Source: Nereocystis luetkeana
Taxonomy: Eukaryota > Sar > Phaeophyceae > Laminariales > Laminariaceae
Length of the DNA: 64,000 nucleotides
Direction: 5' to 3'
Assembly: GCA_031213475.1 (NCBI GenBank)
Contig: JARUPZ010000026.1
Location: 248,001 to 312,000, forward strand
Position numbers and translations under genes: made by a program. Below the pieces are notes generated by a model. The model ran no database searches. It was not told the DNA's origin and was given only the letters and a program-made list of their open reading frames with translations. This document shows, piece by piece, positions 25,501-35,344 of this stretch (position 1 is its first letter; each line of letters starts with the position of its first letter).

Positions 25501-27323
25501 CAGTACCAGACCCCGTAGGATCATACCCTCTACTCCCTCGTCAAAGCGGGAGAAAACAGCAGCATCACGTGGGCGGGAAGGGGCACAACAGTACCAGACC
25601 CCGTAGGACCATACCCTTGCTCTAAACGTCCAAACCGGAGAATGCTGCTGTATTAAGAGAGAGAGAGAGGGGGCACAACAATATCAGACCCTGTAGGATC
25701 ATACCCTCTACCCCTCGTCAAAGCGGGAGAAAACAGCAGCATCACGTGGGCGGGAGGGGGCACAACAGTACCAGACCCTGTAGGTTCATACCCTCCACCT
25801 TCCCGTCAAACGGGAGAATGCTGCAGTATCAAGAAAGAGGGAGGGGGCCCAACAGTACCAGACCCCGTACGATCATACCCTCTACTCCCTCGTCGAAGCG
25901 GGAGAAAACAGCAGCATCACGTGAGCGGGAGGGGGCACAACAATACCAGACCCCGTAGGATCATACCCTCCACCTTTCCCGTCAAACGGGAGAATGCTGC
26001 AGTATCAAGTGGTCGAGAGGGGGTACAACAGTACCAGACCCCGTAGGATCATACCCTCTACTCCCTCGTCGAAGCGGGAGAAACATCAGTATCAAGAGAG
26101 GGGGAGGGGGCACAACAGTACCAGACCCCGTAGGATCATACCCTCTACTCCCTCGTCAAAGCGGGAGACAACAGCAGCATCACGTGGGCGGGAGGGGGCA
26201 CAACAGTATCAGACCCCGGAAGACCATACTCTCCACTTTAACGTCCAAACGGGAGAACGGTGCAGTATTAAGAGAGAGGGAGGGGGCACAACAGTACCAG
26301 ACCCCGTAGGATCATACCCTCTACTCCCTCGTCAAAGCGGGAGAGACCAGCAGCATCAAGTGGGCGAGAGGGGGCACAACAGTACCCGACCCCGTAGGAT
26401 CATACCCTCTACTCCCTCGTCAAAGCGGGAGAAAACAGCAGCATCACGTGGGCGGGAAGGGGCACAACAGTACCAGACCCCGTAGGACCATACCCTTGCT
26501 CTAAACGTCCAAACCGGAGAATGCTGCCGTATTAAGAGAGAGAGAGAGGGGGCACAACAATATCAGACCCTGTAGGATCATACCCTCTACCCCTCGTCAA
26601 AGCGGGAGAAAACAGCAGCATCACGTGGGCGGGAGGGGGCACAACAGTACCAGACCCTGTAGGTTCATACCCTCCACCTTCCCGTCAAACGGGAGAATGC
26701 TGCAGTATCAAGAAAGAGGGAGGGGGCCCAACAGTACCAGACCCCGTACGATCATACCCTCTACTCCCTCGTCGAAGCGGGAGAAAACAGCAGCATCACG
26801 TGAGCGGGAGGGGGCACAACAATACCAGACCCCGTAGGATCACACCCTCCACCTTTCCCGTCAAACGGGAGAATGCTGCAGTATCAAGTGGTCGAGAGGG
26901 GGTACAACAGTACCAGACCCCGTAGGATCATACCCTCTACTCCCTCGTCGAAGCGGGAGAAACATCAGTATCAAGAGAGGGGGAGGGGGCACAACAGTAC
27001 CAGACCCCGTAGGATCATACCCTCTACTCCCTCGTCAAAGCGGGAGACAACAGCAGCATCACGTGGGCGGGAGGGGGCACAACAGTATCAGACCCCGGAA
27101 GACCATACTCTCCACTTTAACGTCCAAACGGGAGAACGGTGCAGTATTAAGAGAGAGGGAGGGGGCACAACAGTACCAGACCCCGTAGGATCATACCCTC
27201 TACTCCCTCGTCAAAGCGGGAGAGACCAGCAGCATCAAGTGGGCGAGAGGGGGCACAACAGTACCCGACCCCGTAGGATCATACCCTCTACTCCCTCGTC
27301 AAAGCGGGAGAAAACAGCAGTAT
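25501..27323 (+). repeat. Higher-order tandem duplication, period 879 bp
   Basis: Sequence from about 25501 to 26444 is repeated with an offset of exactly 879 bp (for example 25531 matches 26410; 25746 matches 26625; 25994 matches 26873). I noticed only a few differences (25648 T versus 26527 C; ATCATACC versus ATCACACC near 26842). Neighbouring 87-bp units differ far more than that, so a block of about ten units was duplicated recently. Confidence 0.92.
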
Positions 27324-27572
27324 CGAGATAGGAGGGGGCACCACAGTAGATGCGGCAGTGCAGCAGTGGGGGGGCACAACGGTACCAGACCCCGTCAGAC
27401 CCTACCCTCTACTCCCCCGTCAAGCGGGAGAAAACAGCCGTATCGAGAGGAAGGGAGGGGGCACAAGAGTACCATACCCAGGGTCACACCCTCCTCGCCC
27501 CCGTCCAACGAGAGAGTACAGCAGCACGAAGAGCATACAGCAGTATCGACCAAGAGCATACAGCGGTATCGA

Positions 27573-27617
27573 GGGGGGGGGGGGGGGGGGGCACAACACC
27601 CCCCCCCCCCCCCCCCC
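27573..27617. repeat. G19-loop-C19 perfect inverted repeat
   Basis: Nineteen G (27573-27591), the 7-base spacer CACAACA, then nineteen C (27599-27617). The spacer is the standard minisatellite motif, so the G and C runs are expansions of the GGGG and CCCC of one unit. It is an extreme hairpin or quadruplex former, and a place where sequencing or assembly can fail. Confidence 0.9.
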
Positions 27618-27618
27618 T

Positions 27619-28270
27619 CCCCGTCAAAGCCAAATCGCGGCCTCGTACTGTAGTCAGTACAAGCGGGAAAATGCACATGTATCCTGTACTCAGTACGAGC
27701 GGGAGAGTGCACCAGTATCGAGGGAGCCCTTCACTCCACCGTCCAACGGGAGAATACAGCAGTACAACGAGAGAATACAGGCCTCGTACTGTAGCCAGTA
27801 CGACCGAGAAAATTGCAAAGGTATCCTGTACTTAAATGCAAATGTATCCTGTACTCCCTAAGAACGGGAGAGTGCAGCAGCATCGAGGGAGCCCTTCGCT
27901 CCACCGTCCAACGAGAGAATACAGCAGTACAACTCGCCACCGTCAAACGAGAGAAAACAGCAGTACAAAGAGCATACAGCAGTATCGAGGGGGGCGTCAA
28001 AACCAAATCGTGGCCTCGTACTGTACTCAGGACAAGCGGGAAATGCAGAAGTATCCTGTACTCAGTACCAGCGGGAGGGCGTCAAACCACATCGTGGCCT
28101 CGTACTGTCCTCATGTCAAGCGGGAAAATGTAGAAGTATCCTGTACTCCGTACTAGCGGGAGAGTGCAGCCGTATCGAGGGAGACCCTCCTCTCCACCGT
28201 CCAACGGGAGAATACAGCAGTACAACGAGAGAAACAGCCGTAACGGCAAGGCGCACAAGCACATAGTACC
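27619..28270 (+). repeat. Second array, ~200-250-bp composite units
   Basis: Repeated strings CTCGTACTGTASTCAG, AGCGGGAAAATGCA, AGTATCCTGTACTCAGTAC, GAGAGTGCAGCAGTATCGAGGGA and CACCGTCCAACGGGAGAATACAGCAGTACAACG (the last in pieces) recur in the same order about three times, diverged. It shares GGGAGAATACAGCAGTA with the 87-bp array, so it probably derives from it. No gene. Confidence 0.8.
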
Positions 28271-29095
28271 ATCTCGGGTAACTCGAGTACCCTCCGCATA
28301 CGCACGTCAATTGGCAGTGAGAGGGCATAGCGGGATCGTAGCAAAATACTCTCTACCCTACACAATCTTCGATACCAATCTGTGTCCCCATTGATGCCTT
28401 TCCCTTGCTGTACTCAGGACAAGCGGAAAAATGCAGAAGTATCCTATACTCAGTACGTACCAATCTGTGTCCCCACGTACTCAATCTCCGACACCAATTT
28501 GTCTTTGTCGCCCTGCACCCGTATATTGTCGTTGATCTACGGCCAGCGGGGACAGCGGCGCCAGACCAACACAACCTCGCATACGCGAGAAAGCGGCAAA
28601 CCCCCTCGTACCTCTGGAAGGTGCGTGGTTGTAGTGAGTCCGATCGGATCCTGATAATATTTACCAGGTACTCCTTATTTCCCTGGTCGACGGCCCAACT
28701 TGGACGAGCTCCGCCCCTAAGCTCGCTCCAGCTGAGGCATTCTCAACAGCGTTCGCCCCACCGGCGATCTCGACCGTCTCGGTTTGAGCCGCCGGTCCCT
28801 ACGTTCCCGCAGCACCTGCCCCGTAGCCTACCTGACGCGCAGCGCCGCCCCAAGCGCCCCCACCTCGGATGCTCCGAGGAGAAGAACACAGTGCTCCGAC
28901 TCCAGGAGGATGGCATGGAACCGGAGGTCCGAATATACCAGACCAAAAGCCGCGTTGCTTCAAGCTCGCGGTTAGGCCGGGAGGCGCCGGCCCGGGGCCG
29001 ACGCGATAGCGGCAGTCGCGTCCGCTGGAGTGGCTGGTGTCGACCGGGTAGTTCTCAGCATACTCTCGAGGATTTCGCGACCAAGTCATAAAGCT
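28271..29095. other. GC-rich unassigned block
   Basis: From about 28680 to 29090 the sequence is GC-rich and Pro/Ala/Arg-coding in all plus frames, with stops. One frame reads like an Ala/Pro-rich Gag-type linker (APAEAFSTAFAPPAIS, then a stop). The base composition resembles the Gag-like gene at 32.7-34.2 kb, and the block ends where a recombinase-element tail begins (29096). A decayed element ORF is possible but I cannot support a gene call. A TACCAGGTA palindrome is at 28662-28670. Confidence 0.35.
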
Positions 29096-29262
29096 CACGA
29101 GGTTCGGGAGCGAAAGGAAGTAGTGACCTCGATTCGATACAAATTCCGAGAACTCACAGCTCACGTATTTCATCATTTTATAAAATTCCGAGACATTTCG
29201 ACATAATCAATGGTTCCATTATTTGCGCCAAATATGAATCCACGGATTGGATCGCCATTTTA
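29096..29262 (+). mobile_element. Tail fragment of the tyrosine-recombinase element
   Basis: CGAGGTTCGGGAGCGAAAGGAAG, TGACCTCGATTCGATACAAATTCC and AATCAATGGTTCCATTATTTGCG (all in pieces) match 18715-18840 in the tail of the recombinase element. A short local duplication (ATTCCGAGA at about 29144 and 29185) has occurred. No coding content. Confidence 0.75.
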
Positions 29263-29263
29263 C

Positions 29264-29835
29264 TGCGTCCTCGGTGACTTGGTAGGTGGTCCGCGTGCCC
29301 ATCAATATCAATTTCGTGGGTTCAAATCTCGCCGAGTGCATGGCCGTCTGGACGCTTTCTTGCATAAAAAGTTGATTAGCGGAAAGCGCGAGAGCGTGAG
29401 TTAGCTACATTCGATGAAAATCGATGAGCAGTCGGAATACTGAACCCTATTTCTATTTTTTTTTTTTTTTCATCACTTTTACTCTCCAGCCTAACTCGTA
29501 AAAGGTTTTACCCTCAACGAGCTTCTGGACAAGCCGTGGTCACAGGTGTCTTCCCTTCTCCCCCCAGGTACGTGCCTTCATTTTTTATCGCGCATAGGGT
29601 TCAGCATTCCCACTGCTCGTTGATTTTCATCAAATAAATGTAGGTAACTCACGCGCGCTTTCCGCTCATCATTTTTTTATGCAACGCGCGACAACAAATA
29701 AAGGCACGTACCGGGGGGGGAAATGGACGAGACCTGTGACCACGGCCTGTTTGTCCAGAAGATCGTCGAGGGTAACACCTCCTACGCATTAGTGTTGAAA
29801 GTAAAAGTGATGAAAAAAACAATAAAATAATATGT
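29264..29835 (+). mobile_element. SINE-B copy 1, interrupted by another SINE-B
   Basis: tRNA-like head with A-box-like TTGGTAGGTGGTC (29276) and B-box-like GGGTTCAAATCTC (about 29318). The body follows (AGTTGATTAGCGGAAAGCGCGAGAGCGTGAG, in pieces; ATCGATGAGCAG) to about 29452. The body resumes at about 29686 (GCGCGACAACAAATAAAGGCACGTACCGG) and ends in GTAAAAGTGATGAAAAAAAC. Removing the inverted copy between them restores the continuous form seen at 44493-44822. Non-autonomous; presumably mobilised by a LINE. Confidence 0.85.
29453..29690 (-). mobile_element. SINE-B copy nested in reverse orientation
   Basis: Starts with a T run (the complement of the 3' A-rich tail) and CATCACTTTTACTCTCCAGCC. 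It runs backwards through GGTACGTGCCTTCATTTTTTATCGCG to TCCGCTCATCATTTTTTTATGCAA. The tRNA-like head is missing, so it is 5'-truncated. With its host it forms an inverted repeat around 29570-29690. Confidence 0.85.
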
Positions 29836-29904
29836 ATATGTATAAAATGTGACTTAGTTTTCTGATGACATAACTTGTACCTGGTGCCAGGTACCAGGTA
29901 TATA

Positions 29905-29985
29905 TTTTAGGATCAAATAATCGTCACGGACACTGGTTGTGCTGGATGTCGACGGGTAGAAAGAATAACGGTTTAATGTGACCTA
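29905..29985 (+). mobile_element. LINE 3'-end fragment
   Basis: CACGGACACTGGTTGTGCTGG, ATGTCGACGGGTAGAAAGAA and ACGGTTTAATGTGA match the last 80 bp of the LINE tail (about 40257-40315). It stands alone, just upstream of the truncated LINE at 30043. Confidence 0.8.
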
Positions 29986-30042
29986 CGCACACACAGCAGC
30001 AGCAGTGTGCATCTCCTATTAATATTAATACCACAGCAGACT

Positions 30043-30846
30043 AGCATGCCTCAAACGATTCGGCCCGGAGTTGTATGATAGGACGACCGCCCCCCTTAGC
30101 CTTAAAGTCCGAATGCTGAAGGCCGAGGTGATTGAGACCCTGCTGTACGGGAGTGTGACGTGGACCCTCAGAGCGGAACACTTTGTTTGCCAAGCTTCGA
30201 ACGGCTCACCACCAAGTAAGTCCTGTTGCGAGTCATTGGCTTCCAGCGCCGACTTCGTACTGACCATGCCACCCTCTCGTACGCGAAGGCCCTCAAGATG
30301 ACACGTTGCGAGAGCATCGAAACGACCATTCGTAAACGGCGGCTCTTCTTTGCGGGGGGCGTGGCACGGCAAAGTAAGGAGCGATTACCCAGTCGGATAA
30401 TGTTCGGGACGATAGCTGATGGGGAGAACCCGAGTCCAGGCGGACAGGGTAAGACTTGGCATAGATGCATAGTCGAAGACCTTAGGGAGTTCCGAGCCAC
30501 CGAAGGGTCAACAGATGTTGCCCCCTTGGTGTTTGGAATTGAGACCGCGTTGTGGTCCACTGCAGCCAAAAAGGCGGGGAAGTGGTACCGGGGGATCCTT
30601 GAAGCAGCTGAACGGCTCATGGTGAGGTGGCACGAGGCTGAGGCTGAGATGAGTAGGCAGCGCCGCGCATCCGCCGTGGATGGTGTCCAAGGGAACGGGG
30701 GTGGAGGGGGCAACAGGAGAAGTGGCATAAAGCCCGACCAAGGGAATGTGGAGCGGGGGGGGAACAGGAGGAGTAGAAGGGAAACGGCGGTAGACAAAAG
30801 TAGGAAGGAGATGGCAGACAGGGTAGCAAGGCACCAAGTCGACTAG
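30043..30846 (+). pseudogene. LINE RT C-terminal region (LINE-2)
   Basis: Encodes the end of the LINE protein: [19 protein letters not shown], then a frame break, then [20 protein letters not shown] through [19 protein letters not shown] to the Lys/Arg-rich C-terminus ending RVARHQVD. The break is caused by TTTG doubled (30182-30189) and AAGT doubled (30214-30221), which together add 8 bases. The catalytic RT domain is absent, so it is not functional. Confidence 0.92.
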
Positions 30847-31200
30847 GAAGTAGTAGAACATGACCATACTACTAGTGCTATCAACTGATGCAGCTGGTTC
30901 GAACGTGGCCTTCCCTTGTCTTCTCTTTTTGTTTTGTTTTGTTCTTTCTTGCGCTGACAGGAGGAGTGGCAGAACGCCCGACCAAGGGAATGCGGAGAGG
31001 GGGGGGAACAGGAGGGGTAGAAGGGAAACAGCGGTAGACAAAAGTAGGAAGGAGATGGCAGACAGGGTAGCAAGGCACCAAGTCGACTAGGAAGTAGAAC
31101 ATGACCATACTACTAGTGCTACCAACTGGTGCAGCCGGTTCGAACGTGGTCTTCCCTTGTCTTCTCTTTTTGTTCTGTTTTTTTCTTTCTTGCGCTGACT
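30715..31200 (+). repeat. ~240-bp tandem duplication spanning the LINE stop codon
   Basis: The block from AGGAGAAGTGGCATAAAGCCCGACC to TTCTTTCTTGCGCTGA is present twice (about 30715-30956 and 30957-31200). Each copy contains the RVARHQVD end of the frame and its TAG, plus the first ~110 bp of the 3' UTR. The two units differ at a few positions. The full-length copy near 39.4 kb has only one. Confidence 0.9.
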
Positions 31201-31960
31201 CTCCGTGATTTTCATTTTATTTTTTTTCTCTTCCTTTTTTGATTGATAAGGCGTACTGAAGGAGCCGTGTGGCGTGGTTGGATGACGAACCTGCTCTGCT
31301 CGTTTCGTATTGTCTGACGCCAAGGGGCTGGGCATAGTTGACGAACGCAGGGCGGAGACGGGAGTCTGGGTAGCAAGGTACCAGGCGGATTAGCAGGGAG
31401 AACCTGGCTATACTACTCGTACCACAAACTGCTGCCGCCACCTGGAAGGTGCTTTGGGCTTGGGTCTGCCTGTTATTTCCCCTTTGTTATTTTTCCTTCG
31501 TTATCTTTTCCTTGGTTCTTTGTCTTACTCTGTTTACAAGCAGTGGTGTTTTTGTTATTATTATTATTTTTTCCAGCTCGTTCTTTTTCAAGTGTTGGCC
31601 ACCTCGCCTGCGGGGGGGGGGCACGACAGATTGTTTCTCCTAGTTTTTTTTTTTTTCTTTTTCTCTTTCGATTTGTCTACTTGGTTTTTTTTTTCTCTTT
31701 GGTTGCTTCTTTTCGTTTCACTATTTTACAGATTGTGTATGTCGTGCCTGTCGTATCTAGTATAATGACATGGCTTTGAATTGCCCACTGCAGTGCTTAC
31801 TGCACACGTGGCAACGTAGTATCTCTGTGGAGTAGCTTTGTGACCACATAACTTGTATCTCTTCTAGGATTGGAGAATCGACACGGACACTGGTTGTGCT
31901 GGATGTCGACGGGTAGAAAGAACGGTTTAATGTGAAGAACACACGCACACACACACACCG

Positions 31961-32668
31961 CTGCCTCTCGGCTGGAAGTACCGGGGAAATAAGACCGTTC
32001 AGCAGTGCAGTACAGCTATATATAGCAGGTCATCACTCGGATGAAATTCCCATGCGAAAGCTACGTCGAAACTGAGAACTAGTTTGCACATTGGTTTTAG
32101 CTCGTGTGCGCTTTCTTCGTCTCGTGTATTTTGAGGCAGCCGAATTTTCGTTTTTTTCTTCTTGTTTTTCGGATCTTCCTAGGGCTCCAGCACCTTTGTG
32201 TGACCACGGACTCCTTCGTCAGAGAGTTAATATGAGAACAATAATAACAACAACAACAACCAACCAACCAACTGTGTTATCACACACCTGGTGTTGTGGT
32301 ACTACCTCCCGAGCGGCAAGCCACGCATCTACCTCATCTACTCGTAACGCATCCAGACGCACGTCGCCGACCGCACCTTGCACCTACGCCGTGTCAACTG
32401 GCAAACAACTCGCACGCACGCCCACACCCGTACCTTTCTCTGAGAAGGGAACCGAACCCGGAGTCACAGCGACGCGATCACGCCCGACGCCGCCATCGCC
32501 AGCCAGAGCTCCTAACGCACGCCTACGCACCCCCCCCGCTCCTTCGCGGGTGGCCGGCCGAGTGCCCGTTCCAAAACTGGCGACGTGCGCCGTCGCTGCT
32601 CCGCCACCGGCCCGCACCGCCGGCGCCCCCCCAGGTGTTGGCCCAACCGACAGGAAGGGCCCGTGTCT
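31961..32668. other. No gene on either strand; GC-rich right half
   Basis: A short CAA-type run lies at about 32240-32270. From 32300 to 32668 the sequence is very GC-rich and continues the composition of the Gag-like gene that ends (on the minus strand) at 32669. Minus frames here (for example HVASFGTGTRPATREGAGG near 32590) may be a decayed continuation of that element. The long plus frame across this region is antisense to the Gag-like gene and is not called. Confidence 0.4.
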
Positions 32669-34189
32669 TCATCCCGAACCCGAGCCACCACCATCCCCGG
32701 CCCCCCCGCGCCCACCATCTGGGCGGAGCACCAGAGCCCGCGTCTCGCTAGCTTGCGCCGCCGCTCCACCTCGCGTTCCCCCAGCTGGAGCCGCCGATCC
32801 GCCGCCGAGAAGAGCTGCAGGAGAGGAAGAGTTGGCCGGGGTATTCGCATGCACGAATTTGCAGTCGGAATACCGGCATAGGCCCGTGGACGAGAACATC
32901 CTGCACAGCGCGGCGCTCTTCTTTCTGGCCGGACCCGTCTTGGCAGGGGCGAAGCTTTGACCCCGCTTGGGTGCCCCATCCCTGCTGTCGCGTGGAACTT
33001 GGAGACCTTCCACGAGCTTCAGGGCGTCGCCACCGGACGAGCAAAAGTTGCGTGTACGACCAAACGCTGGGACAGGCGGCGCGTCAAACACGGCGTTGAA
33101 CTGAGGGGGAACAGTCAACGGACGAACTTGCTGGGCAAACCTCATGAGGTCGTTCACCCACAGGCGCAGGTCGTCGTTCACCATGTCGCTCATAACAGCC
33201 CGCGCCGCGGAGCCGGAAAGCAAAAGGATGTTGCTTAGAGTATGCCGGCGAAGACCGGCCGCCGCGGATGTGAACGAGACGTCGACGGGTGCCAGCCGGT
33301 CCAGGCACGCGCGATCGTCGGCGACGTCAGCCGAGAGTCCAACTGTAAGAACCACAATAAGAGCCTGGCGCAAGAGGTCCAGGCGGTCAGCGACAAACAT
33401 CAGGTGGTCGACAGGGCGGTCAGCACTTGGCCCATACATGCTCACGTCAAAGTTGCTGACAGCGCGAAGCTGAGCCGCCACCCCCACCGTAACGTCGACG
33501 CTCTCACCCACAAATGACTGAATACCTGCGGCCGACTCGCCGAGGTTCGGAGGCAAGCGTCCCCGAAGCAGCCAGTGTTTGCGTGACGACATTTTCTTCC
33601 AAAGGGCCGTGTCGTCAGTCAACTGTGATTTCTGGACATGCCGCTCCCTCGCGTCCCCGCCGTCTCGCACGGAAGGCTCACGGTCGGCAAAGTTGTCCAC
33701 AAACTGCTGAATCAGGACCTCGACGTCGGCGGTCTTGGATGCGCTGCCGGCGACGGCGTCCCGAAGGCTCGCAACAGACAGGAGCACGTTGTCCAGAGAT
33801 GACTTGACGCCGAGGATCTCCGTATCCATGCGGGAAAACTCGGAGGACACCTGGTTTTGCCAATGCCGCACGTCAGCTGTCGATACCACTCCCCCCGAGG
33901 CTGCCGGCATAGATGGAGGACTAGCCGTAGCAGCGGGAGTAGCAGCCGCAGCAGCAGTAGCAGCAGCATCGTTGGCCTGGCGAGAGGCCACAGCAGCGTC
34001 GGTGGCCTGGCGAGCCTCGGCTTCGGCTCGTCCAGCACGGCGTGCGTCAACCTCCGCTTGCACAGCAGCTACAGTAGCATGAGCATTCGCCTCGGCTTGT
34101 GTTTGCGCAGCAAACAACGCAACCTGCACACCTCCCGCCGCAGTAGCCGCGTTGGCACCGGCCTCCGGCGACTTGCTCTCGTCGGACAT
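32669..34189 (-). CDS. Intact 506-aa CCCH zinc-finger protein, Gag-like
   Basis: The only long undamaged frame outside the good LINE. Starts at an ATG (34187-34189) with MSDESKSPEAGANAATAAGG. Residues ~20-100 are Ala/Glu/Gln-rich and likely helical or coiled coil. A middle region of ~220 residues is well mixed (TALWKKMSSRKHWLLRGRLP, VDHLMFVADRLDLLRQAL). Near residue 428 comes a C-x8-C-x4-C-x3-H zinc finger (CRMFSSTGLCRYSDCKFVH), followed by a Gly/Ala/Ser-rich tail. A nucleic-acid-binding finger at the C-terminus of a helical protein, with no pol-like gene intact nearby, suggests the Gag/ORF1 of a retroelement, perhaps of the tyrosine-recombinase type also found here. A host RNA-binding protein is the alternative. 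The frame is much more GC-rich than its surroundings. No promoter is identifiable. Confidence 0.72.
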   Translation of the reverse strand: MSDESKSPEAGANAATAAGGVQVALFAAQTQAEANAHATVAAVQAEVDARRAGRAEAEARQATDAAVASRQANDAAATAAAAATPAATASPPSMPAASGGVVSTADVRHWQNQVSSEFSRMDTEILGVKSSLDNVLLSVASLRDAVAGSASKTADVEVLIQQFVDNFADREPSVRDGGDARERHVQKSQLTDDTALWKKMSSRKHWLLRGRLPPNLGESAAGIQSFVGESVDVTVGVAAQLRAVSNFDVSMYGPSADRPVDHLMFVADRLDLLRQALIVVLTVGLSADVADDRACLDRLAPVDVSFTSAAAGLRRHTLSNILLLSGSAARAVMSDMVNDDLRLWVNDLMRFAQQVRPLTVPPQFNAVFDAPPVPAFGRTRNFCSSGGDALKLVEGLQVPRDSRDGAPKRGQSFAPAKTGPARKKSAALCRMFSSTGLCRYSDCKFVHANTPANSSSPAALLGGGSAAPAGGTRGGAAAQASETRALVLRPDGGRGGAGDGGGSGSG

Positions 34190-35344
34190 CCCGAACTCAA
34201 ACTAGTCTGTATCACACCTTGAACCTGTAGCGTTGCCTCTGCTTCACTGCGCTGTTGCGTGTAGGTTGCGGCTACGTACCAGACAAGGTGTATGTACCAA
34301 GGGCTACGATTCATGCTACCGTGAAACATCCCATTCATCTGATTGGCTAAACTTCTTACGTACGTACAAAACTCACATTCTCTCATTCTTCCGAGAATAC
34401 TCTGCGTTCTCGTACCCGGTGCGTTGCCATTTCACTTTTCTTTTTATACCCATTATTTTGCGATTATTTCCGGTTTTCCTGTCACAGTCTCACTGGTCTG
34501 CACAAAATTAGCAAATCTTTAGTATTCATAGAAATAAATCAGAACGGGCCCTAGGTTGTACTGGTGATGTAATTGGGTAGAATGAACGGGATGTGTAGAC
34601 AATCCACACATAGATTCGTTACGGGTCATATTCGTGGTGTACTATTAAATACCAGGTATTAAAAATGCAGCGCCAAAAGCATTTTTACACACGATCACTA
34701 TATACCTTGTTCATGACTGCAAAGTATATTTTCTCTCCATAATTCATATACATACGTCGTACGAAGTATGTTCGTATATTGTGTAATATTTTCAGTATTA
34801 TACCGAGCTGTATTACACAGCCTCGGTCTATTAGTCTTGGCAGATACGTCATATATATGCTTCTTCTGTCCACTACGCTATCTATGCGCAATTCTATAGT
34901 GAGTGCTGCGCATGAGCTACGCGATACTCTCCGGTACGTAGTACTCCTCCTGCAGTACTCCTGTTGTACTACTACTCTCACTGCGTCCGAAGATTCGATC
35001 AACAACACCTTGAATCTGCTTTGTACATCTATGTTGCAGTCTTCACATTAAATCGTCCTTTCTACCCAGCTTCATCTGTACACCCAGTGTCCGTCCTGAT
35101 TCCCTATCCTAGAGAGATACTGATTATGTGGTCACAAACAACAACAACAACGACAACAACAACAACAACAACAATAACAACAGCCACACACATTGCTGTG
35201 AGACAGAGGACCGAATGATAGGATAATACCAAGAGCACAGACACATAAAGATTCGACGGGCTTCGGTATATTTACACCCGATCCGGGTCGTGCTACATAC
35301 CTGGTATGAAATACAGTAGTTTCGTTGGCTTTGATCATGGTTGG
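34190..35344. other. Gene-free; LINE-tail-like scrap and ACA repeats
   Basis: No gene. An inverted relic of the LINE 3' end (TTCACATTAAATCGTCCTTTCTACCC...CAGTGTCCGTCC...TATGTGGTCACA) lies at about 35040-35135, followed by an ACA/CAA microsatellite (about 35136-35185). TACCWGGTA palindromes sit at 34650-34658 and 35298-35306. Confidence 0.55.

Larger units (their letters stand above)
21600..27618 (+). repeat. Minisatellite, ~87-bp units (about 65-70 units)
   Basis: Units carry, in order, GGGAGGGGGCACAACAGTACC, AGACCCCGTAGG, ATCATACCCTCTACTCCCTCG, TCAAAGCGGGAGAA and AACAGCAGYATC. Spacing between CACAACAGTACC motifs is about 86-88 bp in the middle of the array (for example 24096, 24184, 24272). 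The left third is more diverged and slightly shorter in period. Many long frames exist on both strands because stops are rare in the unit; none is a gene. Each unit has a GGGG...CCCC inverted pair around CACAACAGTACCAGA. The unit count is an estimate from length. Confidence 0.97.
30043..31960 (+). mobile_element. RTE-like LINE, 5'-truncated (LINE-2)
   Basis: Begins abruptly in the RT connection region (GCATGCCTCAAACG, matching 38662) and runs to the 3' end with the (CA)n-rich terminus near 31960. It is nearly identical to the LINE at 35.5-40.3 kb over the shared part, so it is a recent insertion. Two 4-bp tandem duplications and a 240-bp tandem duplication distinguish it. Confidence 0.95.

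Noticed and set aside
21600-27618. CRISPR-like regular repeats
   Set aside because: Units are contiguous and diverge gradually along their length. There are no short conserved repeats separated by unique spacers and no cas genes, and the DNA is eukaryotic.
21600-27860. Many 60-190-codon frames on both strands
   Set aside because: They repeat with the ~87-bp unit and overlap on both strands. They follow from unit composition, not from coding selection.
28405-29091. 228-codon plus-strand frame
   Set aside because: It starts inside a minisatellite-derived stretch, is Arg/Ser/Pro-rich by GC composition, and other frames look equally protein-like. I report only a GC-rich block.
32091-32960. 289-codon plus-strand frame
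   Set aside because: Its right part lies antisense to the C-terminal third of the Gag-like gene, and the rest is high-GC composition with Pro/Arg/Ala bias and no recognisable domain.
35136-35185. 3' end (poly-A-like) of a LINE at the ACA repeat
   Set aside because: The adjacent LINE-tail match is in the opposite orientation to what would be needed, so the ACA run is better seen as a separate microsatellite.
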